Shown: positions 18,536 to 27,541 of the stretch, piece by piece
Layout of the letters: every line of letters begins with the position of its first letter
Position numbering within the stretch: position 1 is the stretch's first letter
Source: Pseudomonas sp. HS6
GTDB taxonomy: Bacteria > Pseudomonadota > Gammaproteobacteria > Pseudomonadales > Pseudomonadaceae
Assembly: GCF_023375815.1 (NCBI RefSeq)
Contig: NZ_CP067412.1
Location: forward strand, 4,526,001-4,590,000
DNA length: 64,000 nucleotides
Direction of reading: 5' to 3'
Notes under the pieces: model-generated
Databases searched by the model: none
What the model was told of the DNA's origin: nothing
Seen by the model: only the letters and a program-made list of their open reading frames with translations
Made by a program: the position numbers and the translations under genes

Positions 18536-19264
18536 CCACATCAAGATAGACCGGTTTACATCTGGTTAAATAACAACCAACGCTGTTTGTTGTGCGATGA
18601 ACCGGCGGAAGCCGAAACACCCCTCTGCGTGGCCTGCGAAACCGAACTGCCCTGGCTGGGTGATCAATGCGTGACATGTGCCTTGCCGCTGCCCGCTGCG
18701 GGCCTGACGTGCGGCGGCTGCCTGAAGGATCCGCCCGCCTTCGAACACGTGGCGGTGCCCTGGTCCTACGGCTTCCCGGTGGACAGCCTGATCACCCGCT
18801 TCAAGCACAATGCGAAATGGCCGTTTGGCCGCCTGCTCGGCGATGTTCTCGGACAATTCCTGCAACATCGCTTCGATGAAGGCCTGCCACGCCCGGATGC
18901 CTTGTTACCGATACCGTTGGCGAACAAGCGTCTGCGCCAACGTGGATTCAATCAGGCGGCAATGCTGGCGCGGTGGCTCGGCAAGCAACTGGATCTTCCC
19001 TGTGAAGAAAATATCCTGCGCCGAATTCAGGACACCAGCGCCCAGCAGGCACTCGATGCCAAGGCGCGCAAACGCAATCTGCGCAATGCCTTCGAACTTT
19101 TGCCAGACGCCCACATACAAGGTCGGCATCTGGCCTTGGTGGATGATGTGCTGACCACCGGCGCCACCGCCCAGGCATTGGCCCGGCTGCTGGTGGACGC
19201 GGGTGCCACGCGGGTCGACGTCTACTGCCTGGCCCGAACACCGAAACCTGGCGACGCGGCTTGA
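18524..19264 (+). CDS. ComF-family phosphoribosyltransferase-like protein
   Basis: A 246-residue protein. A four-Cys-pair zinc-ribbon-like N-terminus (CLLCDE, CVAC, CVTC, CGGC within residues 24-70) is followed by a PRTase domain with the PRPP motif LALVDDVLTTGATAQAL near residue 210. The central segment has PLANKRLRQRGFNQA, the ComF-family signature. Family members (ComFC, GntX) are implicated in DNA uptake or in using exogenous DNA; a catalytic activity is not established. The ATG at 18524 has AAGGA 6 nt upstream and is the only good start. The start lies inside the bio operator region, so BirA may also affect this gene. Confidence 0.9.
   Translation: MHCQPHQDRPVYIWLNNNQRCLLCDEPAEAETPLCVACETELPWLGDQCVTCALPLPAAGLTCGGCLKDPPAFEHVAVPWSYGFPVDSLITRFKHNAKWPFGRLLGDVLGQFLQHRFDEGLPRPDALLPIPLANKRLRQRGFNQAAMLARWLGKQLDLPCEENILRRIQDTSAQQALDAKARKRNLRNAFELLPDAHIQGRHLALVDDVLTTGATAQALARLLVDAGATRVDVYCLARTPKPGDAA
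18530..18560. promoter_or_regulatory. BirA-type operator
   Basis: TGTCAACC (18530-18537) and GGTTTACA (18553-18560) are separated by exactly 15 bp. This matches the BirA half-sites TTGTTAACC/GGTTTACAA known in gammaproteobacteria except for one base. The left half covers the -35 box of the bio promoter. The operator also overlaps codons 3-13 of the divergent comF-family gene. Confidence 0.8.
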
Positions 19265-19322
19265 CTCACACGCGCCAAGCGGCCAACTTCCTCCACCATC
19301 ACCCCAGCACAAAGCACCCGAC

Positions 19323-20087
19323 ATGTCCTTGCCTTCCCTGTTGTCCCAGCACATCGTCCGCCGCCCGCAGCGCATCGCCCTGCTGCAACACATTGCCGAA
19401 CAGGGCTCGATCACCCGCGCCGCCAAAAGCGCGGGCCTGAGTTACAAGGCGGCGTGGGACGCCATCGATGAGTTGAACAATCTCGCGCAAAAGCCGCTGG
19501 TCGAGCGGGCTGTCGGTGGCAAGGGCGGCGGTGGCGCCAAGCTTTCCAGCGAAGGTGAACGAGTGCTGCGTCTGTATCAGAAGCTGCAAGCCTTGCAGGC
19601 GCAGGTGCTGGAAGCTGCCGAAGACGCCAGCGATCTGGATCTGCTGGGCCGCTTGATGCTCCGGACCAGCGCCCGCAATCAACTGCACGGCAAAGTCGTC
19701 AGCATCGAGCATCAAGGCCGCAATGACCTGATCCATCTCGAACTGGCCGAAGGTCTGTGCATCGATGCGCAGATCACCCACGACAGCACCGTGCATCTGG
19801 AGCTGCAACCGGGTACCGAAGTGGTGGCATTGATCAAGGCCGGTTGGCTGGAATTGCTGGGGCACGATCAGCCTGCAACATCCGGTCACAATCTTCTGAG
19901 CGGCACCCTCGAAGCCATTCTCGATGCCGAGGACGGCCCCAGCGAAGTGCGCATCGCCCTGCCCAATGGCCAGACACTCTGCGCCCTGGCTGAGCCGCTG
20001 CACCTGCGCACGAATGGACTGACCCTCGAACAACCGGTGCAAGTGCAGTTTTCGCCGTCCAACGTGCTGATCGGCACACCGCTTTAG
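19323..20087 (+). CDS. modE: ModE-type molybdate-responsive transcriptional regulator
   Basis: A 254-residue protein. The N-terminal LysR-like winged helix-turn-helix reads ALLQHIAEQGSITRAAKSAG, then LSYKAAWDAIDELN. Two Mop/TOBE molybdate-binding repeats follow, starting near residues 120 (SARNQLHGKVVSIEHQG) and 195 (GHNLLSGTLEAILDAEDG). This is the ModE architecture: molybdate binding turns the dimer into a repressor of modABC and an activator of molybdoenzyme genes. I chose the ATG at 19323, which begins the canonical domain; the open frame upstream overlaps the comF end. No mod transport genes are in the window. Confidence 0.9.
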   Translation: MSLPSLLSQHIVRRPQRIALLQHIAEQGSITRAAKSAGLSYKAAWDAIDELNNLAQKPLVERAVGGKGGGGAKLSSEGERVLRLYQKLQALQAQVLEAAEDASDLDLLGRLMLRTSARNQLHGKVVSIEHQGRNDLIHLELAEGLCIDAQITHDSTVHLELQPGTEVVALIKAGWLELLGHDQPATSGHNLLSGTLEAILDAEDGPSEVRIALPNGQTLCALAEPLHLRTNGLTLEQPVQVQFSPSNVLIGTPL

Positions 20088-20159
20088 CACGCGCTCCTGC
20101 AACAAAAGCGTCATCGCCTCTCATTAAGGTGGCTGCCAAAACCAAGCAGGGAGCCTGAT

Positions 20160-22061
20160 GTGAGCCTATTAGAAGAAAACCAATCCACTGACCTGGAAAA
20201 AATGGTCGGCCTGAGCCGTCGCGGTTTCATCGGTGCCGGCGCGTTGTGCGGCGCGGCGATGTTCCTCGGGGGCAGCCTGTTGAGCCGCAGCGCGCTGGCC
20301 ACCGGTGTCAGCGCCGGCAACAGCCGTCTGCTCGGCTTCGACAGCATTCCGGCCGCCACCACCGACGTCATCAGCCTGCCCAAGGGCTACAAGTCGTCGG
20401 TGCTGATCAGCTGGGGTCAGCCCCTGCACAAGAACGGCCCGGCCTTCGACCCGAGCGGCAACGGCACCGCGGCTGCACAGGAAGTGCAGTTCGGCGACAA
20501 CAACGACGGCATGAGCCTGTTCGCCTTCCCGGACGACAAGAATCGCGCCCTGATGGCGATCAACAACGAATACACCAACTACCGCTACCTCTACCCCCAT
20601 GGCGGCCAGCCGCAATCGGCGGAAGACGTGCGCAAGGCGCTGGCCTGCGAAGGGGTGTCGGTGATCGAAGTGGCACGCAAGAACGGCCAATGGCAGTTCG
20701 TTCAGGGCTCGCGCTACAACCGTCGCATCCACGGCAACTCGCCACTGCGCATCAGCGGCCCGGCGGCCGGCCATGAGTTGATGAAGACCAGCGCCGACAA
20801 GCACGGCAAGAAAGTCCTCGGCACCTTCCAGAACTGCGCCAACGGTAAGACGCCGTGGGGCACTTACCTGACCTGTGAAGAGAATTTCACCGACTGCTTC
20901 GGCAGCAGCAACGCCCAGCAACAGTTCGACCCGGCGCAGAAGCGCTACGGCGTCTCGGTCGCCAGTCGCGAGATCAACTGGCACCCGTTCGATCCGCGCT
21001 TCGACATGGCGAAGAACCCGAACGAGCTCAACCGTCACGGCTGGGTAGTGGAAATCGACCCGTTCGACCCGCAATCGACCCCGGTCAAACGCACTGCCCT
21101 CGGTCGCTTCAAACACGAAAACGCCGCCCTGGCCGAGACCGACGACGGTCGCGCCGTGGTGTACATGGGCGACGACGAACGCGGCGAGTTCATCTACAAG
21201 TTCATCAGCCGCGACCGCATCAACCACCGCAACACGAAAGCCAACCGCGACATCCTCGATCACGGCACCCTGTACGTGGCGAAATTCGATGCGGGCGACG
21301 GCAACCCCGACCACCCGAAAGGCCAGGGCCAGTGGATCGAGCTGACCCACGGCAAGAACGGCATCGACGCCAGCAGCGGTTTTGCCGATCAGGCTGAAGT
21401 GCTGATCCACGCGCGACTCGCCGCCAGTGTGGTCGGCGCCACGCGCATGGATCGCCCGGAATGGATCGTGGTCAGCCCGAAAGACGGCCAGGTTTACTGC
21501 ACCCTGACCAACAACGCCAAACGCGGCGAAGACGGGCAACCGGTGGGCGGGCCGAACCCTCGCGAGAAGAACGTCTACGGGCAGATCCTGCGCTGGCGCA
21601 CCGACCGCGACGATCACGGTTCGAAGACCTTCGCCTGGGATCTGTTCGTGGTGGCCGGCAACCCGGGCGTGCATGCCGGCACGCCGAAGGGCGGTTCGTC
21701 GAATATCACCCCGCAGAACATGTTCAACAGCCCGGACGGCCTCGGCTTCGACAAGGCTGGCCGACTGTGGATTCTCACCGACGGTGATTCGAGCAACGCC
21801 GGGGACTTCGCCGGAATGGGCAACAACCAGATGCTCTGCGCCGATCCCAAGACCGGGGAGATTCGCCGGTTCATGGTCGGGCCGATCGGTTGTGAAGTCA
21901 CCGGGATCAGTTTCTCGCCGGATCAGAAAACCCTGTTTGTCGGGATTCAGCATCCGGGCGAGAACGGCGGTTCGACCTTCCCCGAGCACTTGCCGAACGG
22001 CAAGCCGCGCTCTTCGGTGATGGCGATTACCCGTGAGGATGGCGGGATCGTCGGCGCCTGA
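20160..22061 (+). CDS. PhoX-family (DUF839) protein exported by the Tat pathway
   Basis: A 633-residue protein with a twin-arginine signal (LSRRGFIGAGALCGAAMFLG, RR at residues 20-21, then SRSALA). The body matches the DUF839/PhoX beta-propeller family: GTYLTCEENFTDCFG holds the conserved CEEN stretch, then KHENAA, YMGDDERGEFIYKF and RPEWIVVSPKDG. PhoX enzymes are periplasmic Ca/Fe-dependent alkaline phosphatases. Many DUF839 relatives have no demonstrated activity, so phosphatase function is likely but not certain. The start is GTG at 20160 with AGGGAG 7 nt upstream; the preceding ATG is followed at once by TGA. No Pho box was recognised upstream. A stem-loop follows the stop. Confidence 0.85.
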   Translation: MSLLEENQSTDLEKMVGLSRRGFIGAGALCGAAMFLGGSLLSRSALATGVSAGNSRLLGFDSIPAATTDVISLPKGYKSSVLISWGQPLHKNGPAFDPSGNGTAAAQEVQFGDNNDGMSLFAFPDDKNRALMAINNEYTNYRYLYPHGGQPQSAEDVRKALACEGVSVIEVARKNGQWQFVQGSRYNRRIHGNSPLRISGPAAGHELMKTSADKHGKKVLGTFQNCANGKTPWGTYLTCEENFTDCFGSSNAQQQFDPAQKRYGVSVASREINWHPFDPRFDMAKNPNELNRHGWVVEIDPFDPQSTPVKRTALGRFKHENAALAETDDGRAVVYMGDDERGEFIYKFISRDRINHRNTKANRDILDHGTLYVAKFDAGDGNPDHPKGQGQWIELTHGKNGIDASSGFADQAEVLIHARLAASVVGATRMDRPEWIVVSPKDGQVYCTLTNNAKRGEDGQPVGGPNPREKNVYGQILRWRTDRDDHGSKTFAWDLFVVAGNPGVHAGTPKGGSSNITPQNMFNSPDGLGFDKAGRLWILTDGDSSNAGDFAGMGNNQMLCADPKTGEIRRFMVGPIGCEVTGISFSPDQKTLFVGIQHPGENGGSTFPEHLPNGKPRSSVMAITREDGGIVGA

Positions 22062-22075
22062 TACGGCGGCACTCA

Positions 22076-22106
22076 GATCGTTCCCGAGCTCTGCGCGGGA
22101 ACGATC
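22076..22106. repeat. Stem-loop after the PhoX-family gene
   Basis: GATCGTTCCCG (22076-22086) and CGGGAACGATC (22096-22106) form an 11-bp perfect stem with a 9-nt loop. Sequences of the GTTCCC...GGGAAC type recur between genes in pseudomonads. No T-tract follows. Confidence 0.6.
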
Positions 22107-22177
22107 ACACTCAAGACAGCCTGTCTGCGCTACCATGCTGGGCCGGACGCGGCAGCCTGCTGCGCGCAGGAGTCAGC

Positions 22178-23152
22178 ATGGCCCACCCGTTTGAAACCCT
22201 CACCCCAGACCTCGTGCTCGATGCCGTCGAAAGCATTGGTTTTCTGAGCGACGCGCGCATCCTGGCGCTCAACAGTTACGAAAACCGCGTCTATCAGGTC
22301 GGCATCGAAGACTCCGAACCGCTGATCGCCAAGTTCTATCGCCCACAGCGCTGGACCAACGAAGCCATTCTCGAAGAACACCAGTTCACCTTCGAACTGG
22401 CCGACGTCGAGATCCCGGTGGTGGCGCCACTTATCCACAACGGCCAGACCCTGCACGAACATGCCGGTTTCCGTTTCACCCTGTTTCCCCGTCGCGGTGG
22501 CCGGGCGCCGGAGCCGGGCAATCTCGATCAGTTGTATCGTCTCGGTCAGTTGCTGGGGCGCATTCATGCCGTCGGCGCAACGCGCCCGTTCGAGCACCGC
22601 GAAGCACTGGCCGTGCAGAACTTCGGCCATGCGTCGCTGACCACTTTGCTGGAAGGCAACTTCATCCCCAAAAGCCTGCTGCCGGCCTACGAGTCCGTCG
22701 CCCGCGATCTGCTCAAGCGTGTGGAAGATGTCTACGCTGCCACGCCGCATCAGAACATCCGCATGCACGGCGACTGCCACCCCGGCAACATGATGTGCCG
22801 CGACGAGATGTTCCACATCGTCGACCTTGACGACTGCCGCATGGGCCCGGCCGTGCAGGACATCTGGATGATGCTCGCCGGTGACCGACAGGAATGCCTC
22901 GGACAACTGTCGGAGTTGATGGACGGCTACAACGAATTCCACGATTTCGACCCGCGTGAACTGGCGCTGATCGAACCGCTGCGCGCCCTGCGCCTGATGC
23001 ATTACAGCGCCTGGCTGGCCCGACGCTGGGACGATCCGGCATTCCCTCACAGTTTTCCGTGGTTCGGCACGGAACGCTATTGGGGGGATCAGGTGCTGGC
23101 GTTGCGTGAACAATTGGCGGCGTTGAATGAAGAGCCGTTGAAGCTTTTCTGA
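22178..23152 (+). CDS. srkA: SrkA/YihE-type stress-response Ser/Thr kinase
   Basis: A 324-residue aminoglycoside-phosphotransferase-fold kinase. ALNSYENRVYQVG forms the nucleotide-binding strand and IAKFYRP carries the ATP Lys. MHGDCHPGNMMCRDEMFHIV is the catalytic HGDxHxxN loop, followed by the metal-binding DLDDCRMGP. Length and motifs fit E. coli SrkA (RdoA/YihE), a Ser/Thr kinase that counters stress-induced death and MazF-type toxicity. The ATG has AGGAG 6 nt upstream. It is followed 66 bp later by rarD on the same strand, an order also remembered from P. aeruginosa. Confidence 0.92.
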   Translation: MAHPFETLTPDLVLDAVESIGFLSDARILALNSYENRVYQVGIEDSEPLIAKFYRPQRWTNEAILEEHQFTFELADVEIPVVAPLIHNGQTLHEHAGFRFTLFPRRGGRAPEPGNLDQLYRLGQLLGRIHAVGATRPFEHREALAVQNFGHASLTTLLEGNFIPKSLLPAYESVARDLLKRVEDVYAATPHQNIRMHGDCHPGNMMCRDEMFHIVDLDDCRMGPAVQDIWMMLAGDRQECLGQLSELMDGYNEFHDFDPRELALIEPLRALRLMHYSAWLARRWDDPAFPHSFPWFGTERYWGDQVLALREQLAALNEEPLKLF

Positions 23153-23218
23153 CACGACACGTCTATACAACTGCCCGTACAATCACTGCTTTGTTAGCTG
23201 CCTAAGCAAGGATTTTGC

Positions 23219-24106
23219 ATGCAAGCCGCCAATCCGCGTCGCGGGTACATTCTGGGCCTGAGTGCCTACATCATCTGGGGATTGTTCCCGCTCTACTTCA
23301 AAGCCATCGCCGAAGTGCCGGCGGTGGAGATCATCATTCACCGAGTTTTGTGGTCGGCGCTGTTTGGTGCGTTGTTACTGATGGTCTGGAAGCACCCGGG
23401 CTGGTGGCAGGAGCTGCGCGACAATCCAAAACGCCTGGCGATTCTTGCGCTGAGCGGCACCTTGATCGCGGCCAATTGGCTGACCTACGTCTGGTCGGTG
23501 AACAATGGCCGGATGCTGGAAGCGAGCCTCGGTTACTACATCAACCCATTGGTGAACGTGTTGCTGGGCATGCTGATCCTTGGCGAACGCCTGCGGCGCA
23601 TGCAGTGGCTGGCGGTAGGTCTGGCGGCGGTCGGCGTCGCTCAGCAGGTGTGGCAGGTCGGCAGTCTGCCGTGGGTGTCGTTGGTGCTGGCACTGACCTT
23701 CGGTTTCTACGGGCTCATCCGCAAGCAGGCGCCAGTCAAGGCACTGCCGGGACTGGTGGTGGAAACCTGGATGCTGGTGCCGATCGCCGTTGCATGGTTG
23801 CTGTTCAATCCAGCCGCCACCAGTGCGCAGGCTGAGTTCTGGACTACCTCCGAAGCCTGGTGGCTGGTGGCGGCGGGCCCGGTGACGCTGGTGCCGCTGG
23901 TCTGCTTCAACGCTGCCGCGCGGCATCTGCCTTACACCACACTCGGCTTCCTGCAATACCTGGCGCCTACCCTAGTGCTGCTGCAGGCGGTGCTGCTGTT
24001 CGGTGAGCACTTGTCGTCGAGTACGCTGATTGCCTTCATGTTTATCTGGGCCGGTCTGGCGGTGTACAGCGTCGATGCGTGGATGAGCCTGCGCCGCCGT
24101 AGCTGA
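23219..24106 (+). CDS. rarD: RarD-type EamA-family transporter
   Basis: A 295-residue inner-membrane protein with ten predicted transmembrane helices in two EamA halves. The RarD signatures are RGYILGLSAYIIWGLFPLYF, IIIHRVLWSALFG, NWLTYVWSVNNGRMLEASLG and FLQYLAPTLVLLQAVLLFGE. These are the features of the chloramphenicol-sensitive RarD subfamily of the drug/metabolite transporter superfamily. The transported substrate is unknown. AAGGA precedes the ATG by 8 nt. It converges on the ACT-domain gene across a 223-bp gap that carries DnaA boxes. Confidence 0.92.
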   Translation: MQAANPRRGYILGLSAYIIWGLFPLYFKAIAEVPAVEIIIHRVLWSALFGALLLMVWKHPGWWQELRDNPKRLAILALSGTLIAANWLTYVWSVNNGRMLEASLGYYINPLVNVLLGMLILGERLRRMQWLAVGLAAVGVAQQVWQVGSLPWVSLVLALTFGFYGLIRKQAPVKALPGLVVETWMLVPIAVAWLLFNPAATSAQAEFWTTSEAWWLVAAGPVTLVPLVCFNAAARHLPYTTLGFLQYLAPTLVLLQAVLLFGEHLSSSTLIAFMFIWAGLAVYSVDAWMSLRRRS

Positions 24107-24329
24107 TCAAAAAACGCACAAACCTCCACAGGCCATGGTTCTCGTGGCCTGTGTCGTTCCTTCCCAAGGTTATCCACAGCGTGATCCCCGCCGTTTGTGC
24201 GCAAGTCACTGAATGCTGGCGGTTTTTTGATCAATCTTCGCCAACCCACGGCGGACGTGGCCTGGCGGTCAGTCTCTACAGGTTATCCACAGGCAGGTGC
24301 ACGTTTAAACTGGATAACCCGATCCGTCT
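24107..24329. other. Convergent intergenic region with three DnaA boxes
   Basis: Two perfect consensus DnaA boxes, TTATCCACA, lie at 24170-24178 and 24283-24291. Both sit within the longer identical stretch GGTTATCCACAG. A third, one-mismatch box (TTATCCAGT, minus strand) is at 24309-24317. A 9-bp hairpin, CACAGGCCA (24127-24135) / TGGCCTGTG (24145-24153), precedes them and may end the rarD transcript. No gene is seen here, and neighbours (rarD, ACT-domain gene) are not replication genes. Confidence 0.6.
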
Positions 24330-24848
24330 TCACAGGTCGGTGCGCAGCACCAATTCCACCATCAAGTCATCGGCCAGGGTTTCCAGGCGCGATTGCAGCA
24401 CGTCCAGCGACAGGGTCAGCGGCACCGCCAGAATCGCCTCGGCGTGAAACAGCGGCTCGCTGCTCATCGGCGCCGGACGCACTTCGGTCACCAGCCGTTC
24501 GAGGTTCACACCCTGCTCGCTCAGCAGCCGGGTGATATCCCGCACGATGCCCGGACGATCATTGCCCACCAACTCCATGGCGATCGGCTTCCAGGTGCAG
24601 GCCTGCTCGATTCCGCTTTCGGCCACCAGCACACGAATGCCCTGCGCCGACAGCGCTTGTAAGGCATCGACCAATTCGTCGTAAGCCTCCGCCGGCACAC
24701 CGACTCGCAGAATCCCGGCGAACTGCCCGGCCATCCGCGACATGCGGCTTTCCAGCCAGTTGCCACCGTGTTCGGCGATGCATTGGGCGATGCGCTCGAC
24801 CTGCCCGGGCTTGTCCGGTGCAAAGACGGTGAGTACGAGGTGATCCAT
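24330..24848 (-). CDS. GcvR-like regulator with two ACT domains
   Basis: A 172-residue protein made of two ACT domains, about residues 3-75 (LVLTVFAPDKPGQVERIAQC) and 92-168 (MELVGNDRPGIVRDITRLLS). There is no DNA-binding domain. This is the layout of GcvR, the glycine-cleavage-system accessory repressor, and of related amino-acid sensors. In E. coli GcvR acts by binding GcvA; no gcvA is nearby, so the partner is unknown. The start has AGAGGG 9 nt upstream. It could sense glycine, which would suit the one-carbon genes elsewhere in the window, but that is only a guess. Confidence 0.85.
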   Translation of the reverse strand: MDHLVLTVFAPDKPGQVERIAQCIAEHGGNWLESRMSRMAGQFAGILRVGVPAEAYDELVDALQALSAQGIRVLVAESGIEQACTWKPIAMELVGNDRPGIVRDITRLLSEQGVNLERLVTEVRPAPMSSEPLFHAEAILAVPLTLSLDVLQSRLETLADDLMVELVLRTDL

Positions 24849-25302
24849 GGCGCAGCCCTCTTGTCATGACTTTTGTTATAGAAAAACAAGTATAGGCAAG
24901 CGTTCGACAGACGCCTCAGACGCTCGAAATCACAAATCGTGTACAACTTTTTATATTTAGCTGGAACAATCCATTGGTTTTTTGAGAACATCCCGTTCCG
25001 TGCCGTGACCGCAATGCGTCATGGGGTCGCAGAACGACGTAATTAGTCTGATTTTCACAACCGCAACTCATCATGTAGTATGCCGCAGCGCGCACTACAT
25101 AACGCTGGATCGATGTCTGCCCAAGGCACGTTCGCAACCCTGAAAGCCCCGTCAGCAAGGCCCCCAAGCCGTTGATTGGTCCCAGCCCAGCCGCCAGCGA
25201 TGGCATGTACTGGTCGAGGGGTTTGTGGTTTAAATGGCCAGAGGCTTCATTGTCAAATTGAAGAGCTGAAAAGCGAAATAGCTGAGCAGAGTGAGGCAAG
25301 CA
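24849..25302 (+). promoter_or_regulatory. 454-bp glcB upstream region with promoter and dyad
   Basis: No credible gene is present. A candidate sigma-70 promoter is TTCACA (25054-25059), 16 bp, TAGTAT (25076-25081), predicting a leader of about 215 nt. A 7-bp inverted repeat, ATGTAGT (25073-25079) and ACTACAT (25094-25100), overlaps the -10 and the predicted start with half-sites two helical turns apart, as a repressor operator would. Further AT-rich sequence lies at 24940-24985. On the minus strand TATACT (24894-24889) may be the -10 of the ACT-domain gene. Confidence 0.5.
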
Positions 25303-27480
25303 ATGACTGAACACGTTCAAGTCGGTGGCCTGCAGGTCGCCAAAGTCCTGTTCGACTTCGTGAACAACGAAGCCATTCCCGGTACCGGCCTCACCGCCGA
25401 CAAATTCTGGGAAGGTGCCGACAAGGTCATTCACGACCTGGCGCCGAAGAACAAAGCCCTACTCGCCAAACGCGATGACTTCCAGGCCCGTGTCGACGGC
25501 TGGCACCAGAGCCGTGCCGGTCAACCACACGACGCCGTGGCCTACAAAGCCTTCCTGCAAGAGATCGGTTATCTGCTGCCAGAAGCGGCTGATTTCCAGG
25601 CAACGACGCAAAACGTCGATGACGAAATCGCCCGTACCGCCGGCCCGCAACTCGTGGTTCCGGTGATGAACGCCCGCTTCGCCCTCAACGCCTCGAACGC
25701 CCGCTGGGGTTCGCTGTACGACGCCCTGTATGGCACCGACGCCATCAGCGAAGCCGGCGGCGCGGAAAAAGGCAAAGGCTACAACAAGGTACGTGGCGAC
25801 AAAGTCATCGCCTTCGCCCGTGCATTCCTCGACGAAGCGGCACCACTGGCGGCCGGCTCCCACGTCGATTCCACCGGTTACAAGATTGCTGACGGCAAAC
25901 TGGTCGTCACCCTCAAGGGCGGCAGCAACAGCGGCCTGCGCAACGATGCGCAACTGATCGGTTTCCAGGGCGATGCCTCGGCTCCGATCGCGATCCTGCT
26001 GAAAAACAACGGCCTGCATTTCGAAATCCAGATCGATGCCAGCACCCCGGTCGGCCAGACCGATGCCGCCGGCGTCAAAGACATCCTGATGGAAGCGGCG
26101 CTGACCACCATCATGGACTGCGAAGACTCCGTGGCTGCCGTCGATGCCGACGACAAGGTTGTGATCTACCGCAACTGGCTGGGCCTGATGAAGGGTGACC
26201 TGGCGGAATCGGTTTCCAAGGGCGGCCAGACCTTCACCCGCACCATGAACCCGGATCGCACCTACACCAAGGTCGACGGCAGCGAACTGACCCTGCACGG
26301 TCGCTCGCTGTTGTTCGTGCGCAACGTCGGTCACCTGATGACCATCGACGCGATCCTCGACAAGCACGGCAACGAAGTGCCGGAAGGCATCCTCGACGGT
26401 CTGGTGACTTGCCTGGCGTCGATGCACAACCTGAGCGGCAACACCTCGCGCAAGAACACCCGCACCGGTTCCGTCTACATCGTTAAACCGAAGATGCACG
26501 GCCCGGAAGAAGCGGCGTTCACCAACGAGCTGTTCGGTCGTATCGAAGACGTGCTGGGCCTAAAGCGCAACACCCTGAAAGTCGGGATCATGGACGAGGA
26601 ACGCCGTACCACGGTCAACCTCAAGGCCTGCATCCAGGCGGCCAGCGAGCGCGTGGTGTTCATCAACACCGGTTTCCTCGACCGTACCGGCGACGAAATC
26701 CACACCTCCATGGAAGCCGGCCCGATGGTGCGCAAGGCTGACATGAAGGCTGAGAAGTGGATCGGCGCCTACGAGAACTGGAACGTCGATATCGGTCTGA
26801 GCACCGGCCTGCAAGGTCGTGCGCAAATCGGTAAAGGCATGTGGGCGATGCCCGACCTGATGGCGGCGATGCTCGAACAGAAAATTGCTCACCCGCTGGC
26901 CGGTGCCAACACTGCCTGGGTTCCGTCGCCAACGGCTGCTGCGCTGCACGCGCTGCACTACCACAAGGTTGACGTGTTCGCCCGTCAGGCCGAGCTGGCC
27001 AAACGTGCCCGTGCTTCGGTCGATGACATCCTGACCATCCCGCTGGCGATCAACCCGAACTGGACCCCGGAGCAGATCAAGAACGAACTGGACAACAACG
27101 CCCAGGGCATTCTCGGCTACGTGGTGCGCTGGATCGATCAGGGCGTGGGTTGCTCGAAAGTGCCGGACATCAACGACGTCGGCCTGATGGAAGACCGTGC
27201 AACGCTGCGTATCTCCAGCCAGCACATCGCCAACTGGCTGCGCCACGGTGTCGTCACCGAAGCGCAAGTGATGGAAAGCCTCAAGCGCATGGCGCCGGTG
27301 GTGGACCGCCAGAACGCCAACGACCCGCTGTACCGTCCGCTGGCCCCGAACTTCGACAGCAACATCGCCTTCCAGGCAGCCGTCGAACTGGTCATCGAAG
27401 GCACCAAGCAGCCGAACGGCTACACCGAGCCGGTCCTGCACCGTCGTCGTCGCGAGTTCAAGGCTGCCAATGGCCTGTAA
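25303..27480 (+). CDS. glcB: Malate synthase G
   Basis: A 725-residue enzyme that condenses glyoxylate with acetyl-CoA to malate, the second step of the glyoxylate shunt. Length is typical of isoform G (about 720), against about 530 for isoform A. Recognised segments: [19 protein letters not shown] near the first metal-binding acid, [27 protein letters not shown], and [18 protein letters not shown] with the catalytic and Mg-binding residues. [20 protein letters not shown] lies towards the C-terminus. I chose the ATG at 25303 ([14 protein letters not shown]), four codons inside the open frame, preceded by GAGG. It is monocistronic, with a long leader and a strong terminator. Confidence 0.97.
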   Translation: MTEHVQVGGLQVAKVLFDFVNNEAIPGTGLTADKFWEGADKVIHDLAPKNKALLAKRDDFQARVDGWHQSRAGQPHDAVAYKAFLQEIGYLLPEAADFQATTQNVDDEIARTAGPQLVVPVMNARFALNASNARWGSLYDALYGTDAISEAGGAEKGKGYNKVRGDKVIAFARAFLDEAAPLAAGSHVDSTGYKIADGKLVVTLKGGSNSGLRNDAQLIGFQGDASAPIAILLKNNGLHFEIQIDASTPVGQTDAAGVKDILMEAALTTIMDCEDSVAAVDADDKVVIYRNWLGLMKGDLAESVSKGGQTFTRTMNPDRTYTKVDGSELTLHGRSLLFVRNVGHLMTIDAILDKHGNEVPEGILDGLVTCLASMHNLSGNTSRKNTRTGSVYIVKPKMHGPEEAAFTNELFGRIEDVLGLKRNTLKVGIMDEERRTTVNLKACIQAASERVVFINTGFLDRTGDEIHTSMEAGPMVRKADMKAEKWIGAYENWNVDIGLSTGLQGRAQIGKGMWAMPDLMAAMLEQKIAHPLAGANTAWVPSPTAAALHALHYHKVDVFARQAELAKRARASVDDILTIPLAINPNWTPEQIKNELDNNAQGILGYVVRWIDQGVGCSKVPDINDVGLMEDRATLRISSQHIANWLRHGVVTEAQVMESLKRMAPVVDRQNANDPLYRPLAPNFDSNIAFQAAVELVIEGTKQPNGYTEPVLHRRRREFKAANGL

Positions 27481-27504
27481 CCCGCGCTGATGCCGGACAT
27501 GAAA

Positions 27505-27536
27505 AAGCCCTGATCTTTTGATCAGGGCTTAATTTT
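27505..27536 (+). terminator. Terminator of glcB
   Basis: An 11-bp perfect stem AAGCCCTGATC (27505-27515) / GATCAGGGCTT (27520-27530), loop tttt, followed by AATTTT. It lies 24 bp after the glcB stop and 5 bp before the end of the convergent orphan gene, so it may serve both. Confidence 0.92.
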
Positions 27537-27541
27537 AAGAG

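Noticed and set aside
20169..22136. 655-codon open frame antisense to the PhoX-family gene
   Set aside because: Opposite frame of a Tat-exported protein with clear motifs; a codon-bias artefact.
24170..24291. A second chromosomal origin at the DnaA boxes
   Set aside because: No AT-rich unwinding region, no dnaA/dnaN/parAB nearby, and Pseudomonas oriC lies elsewhere.
24916..25434. 172-codon minus-strand frame over the glcB start
   Set aside because: Overlaps the glcB 5' end in antisense, has no motif, and lies mostly in AT-rich leader sequence.
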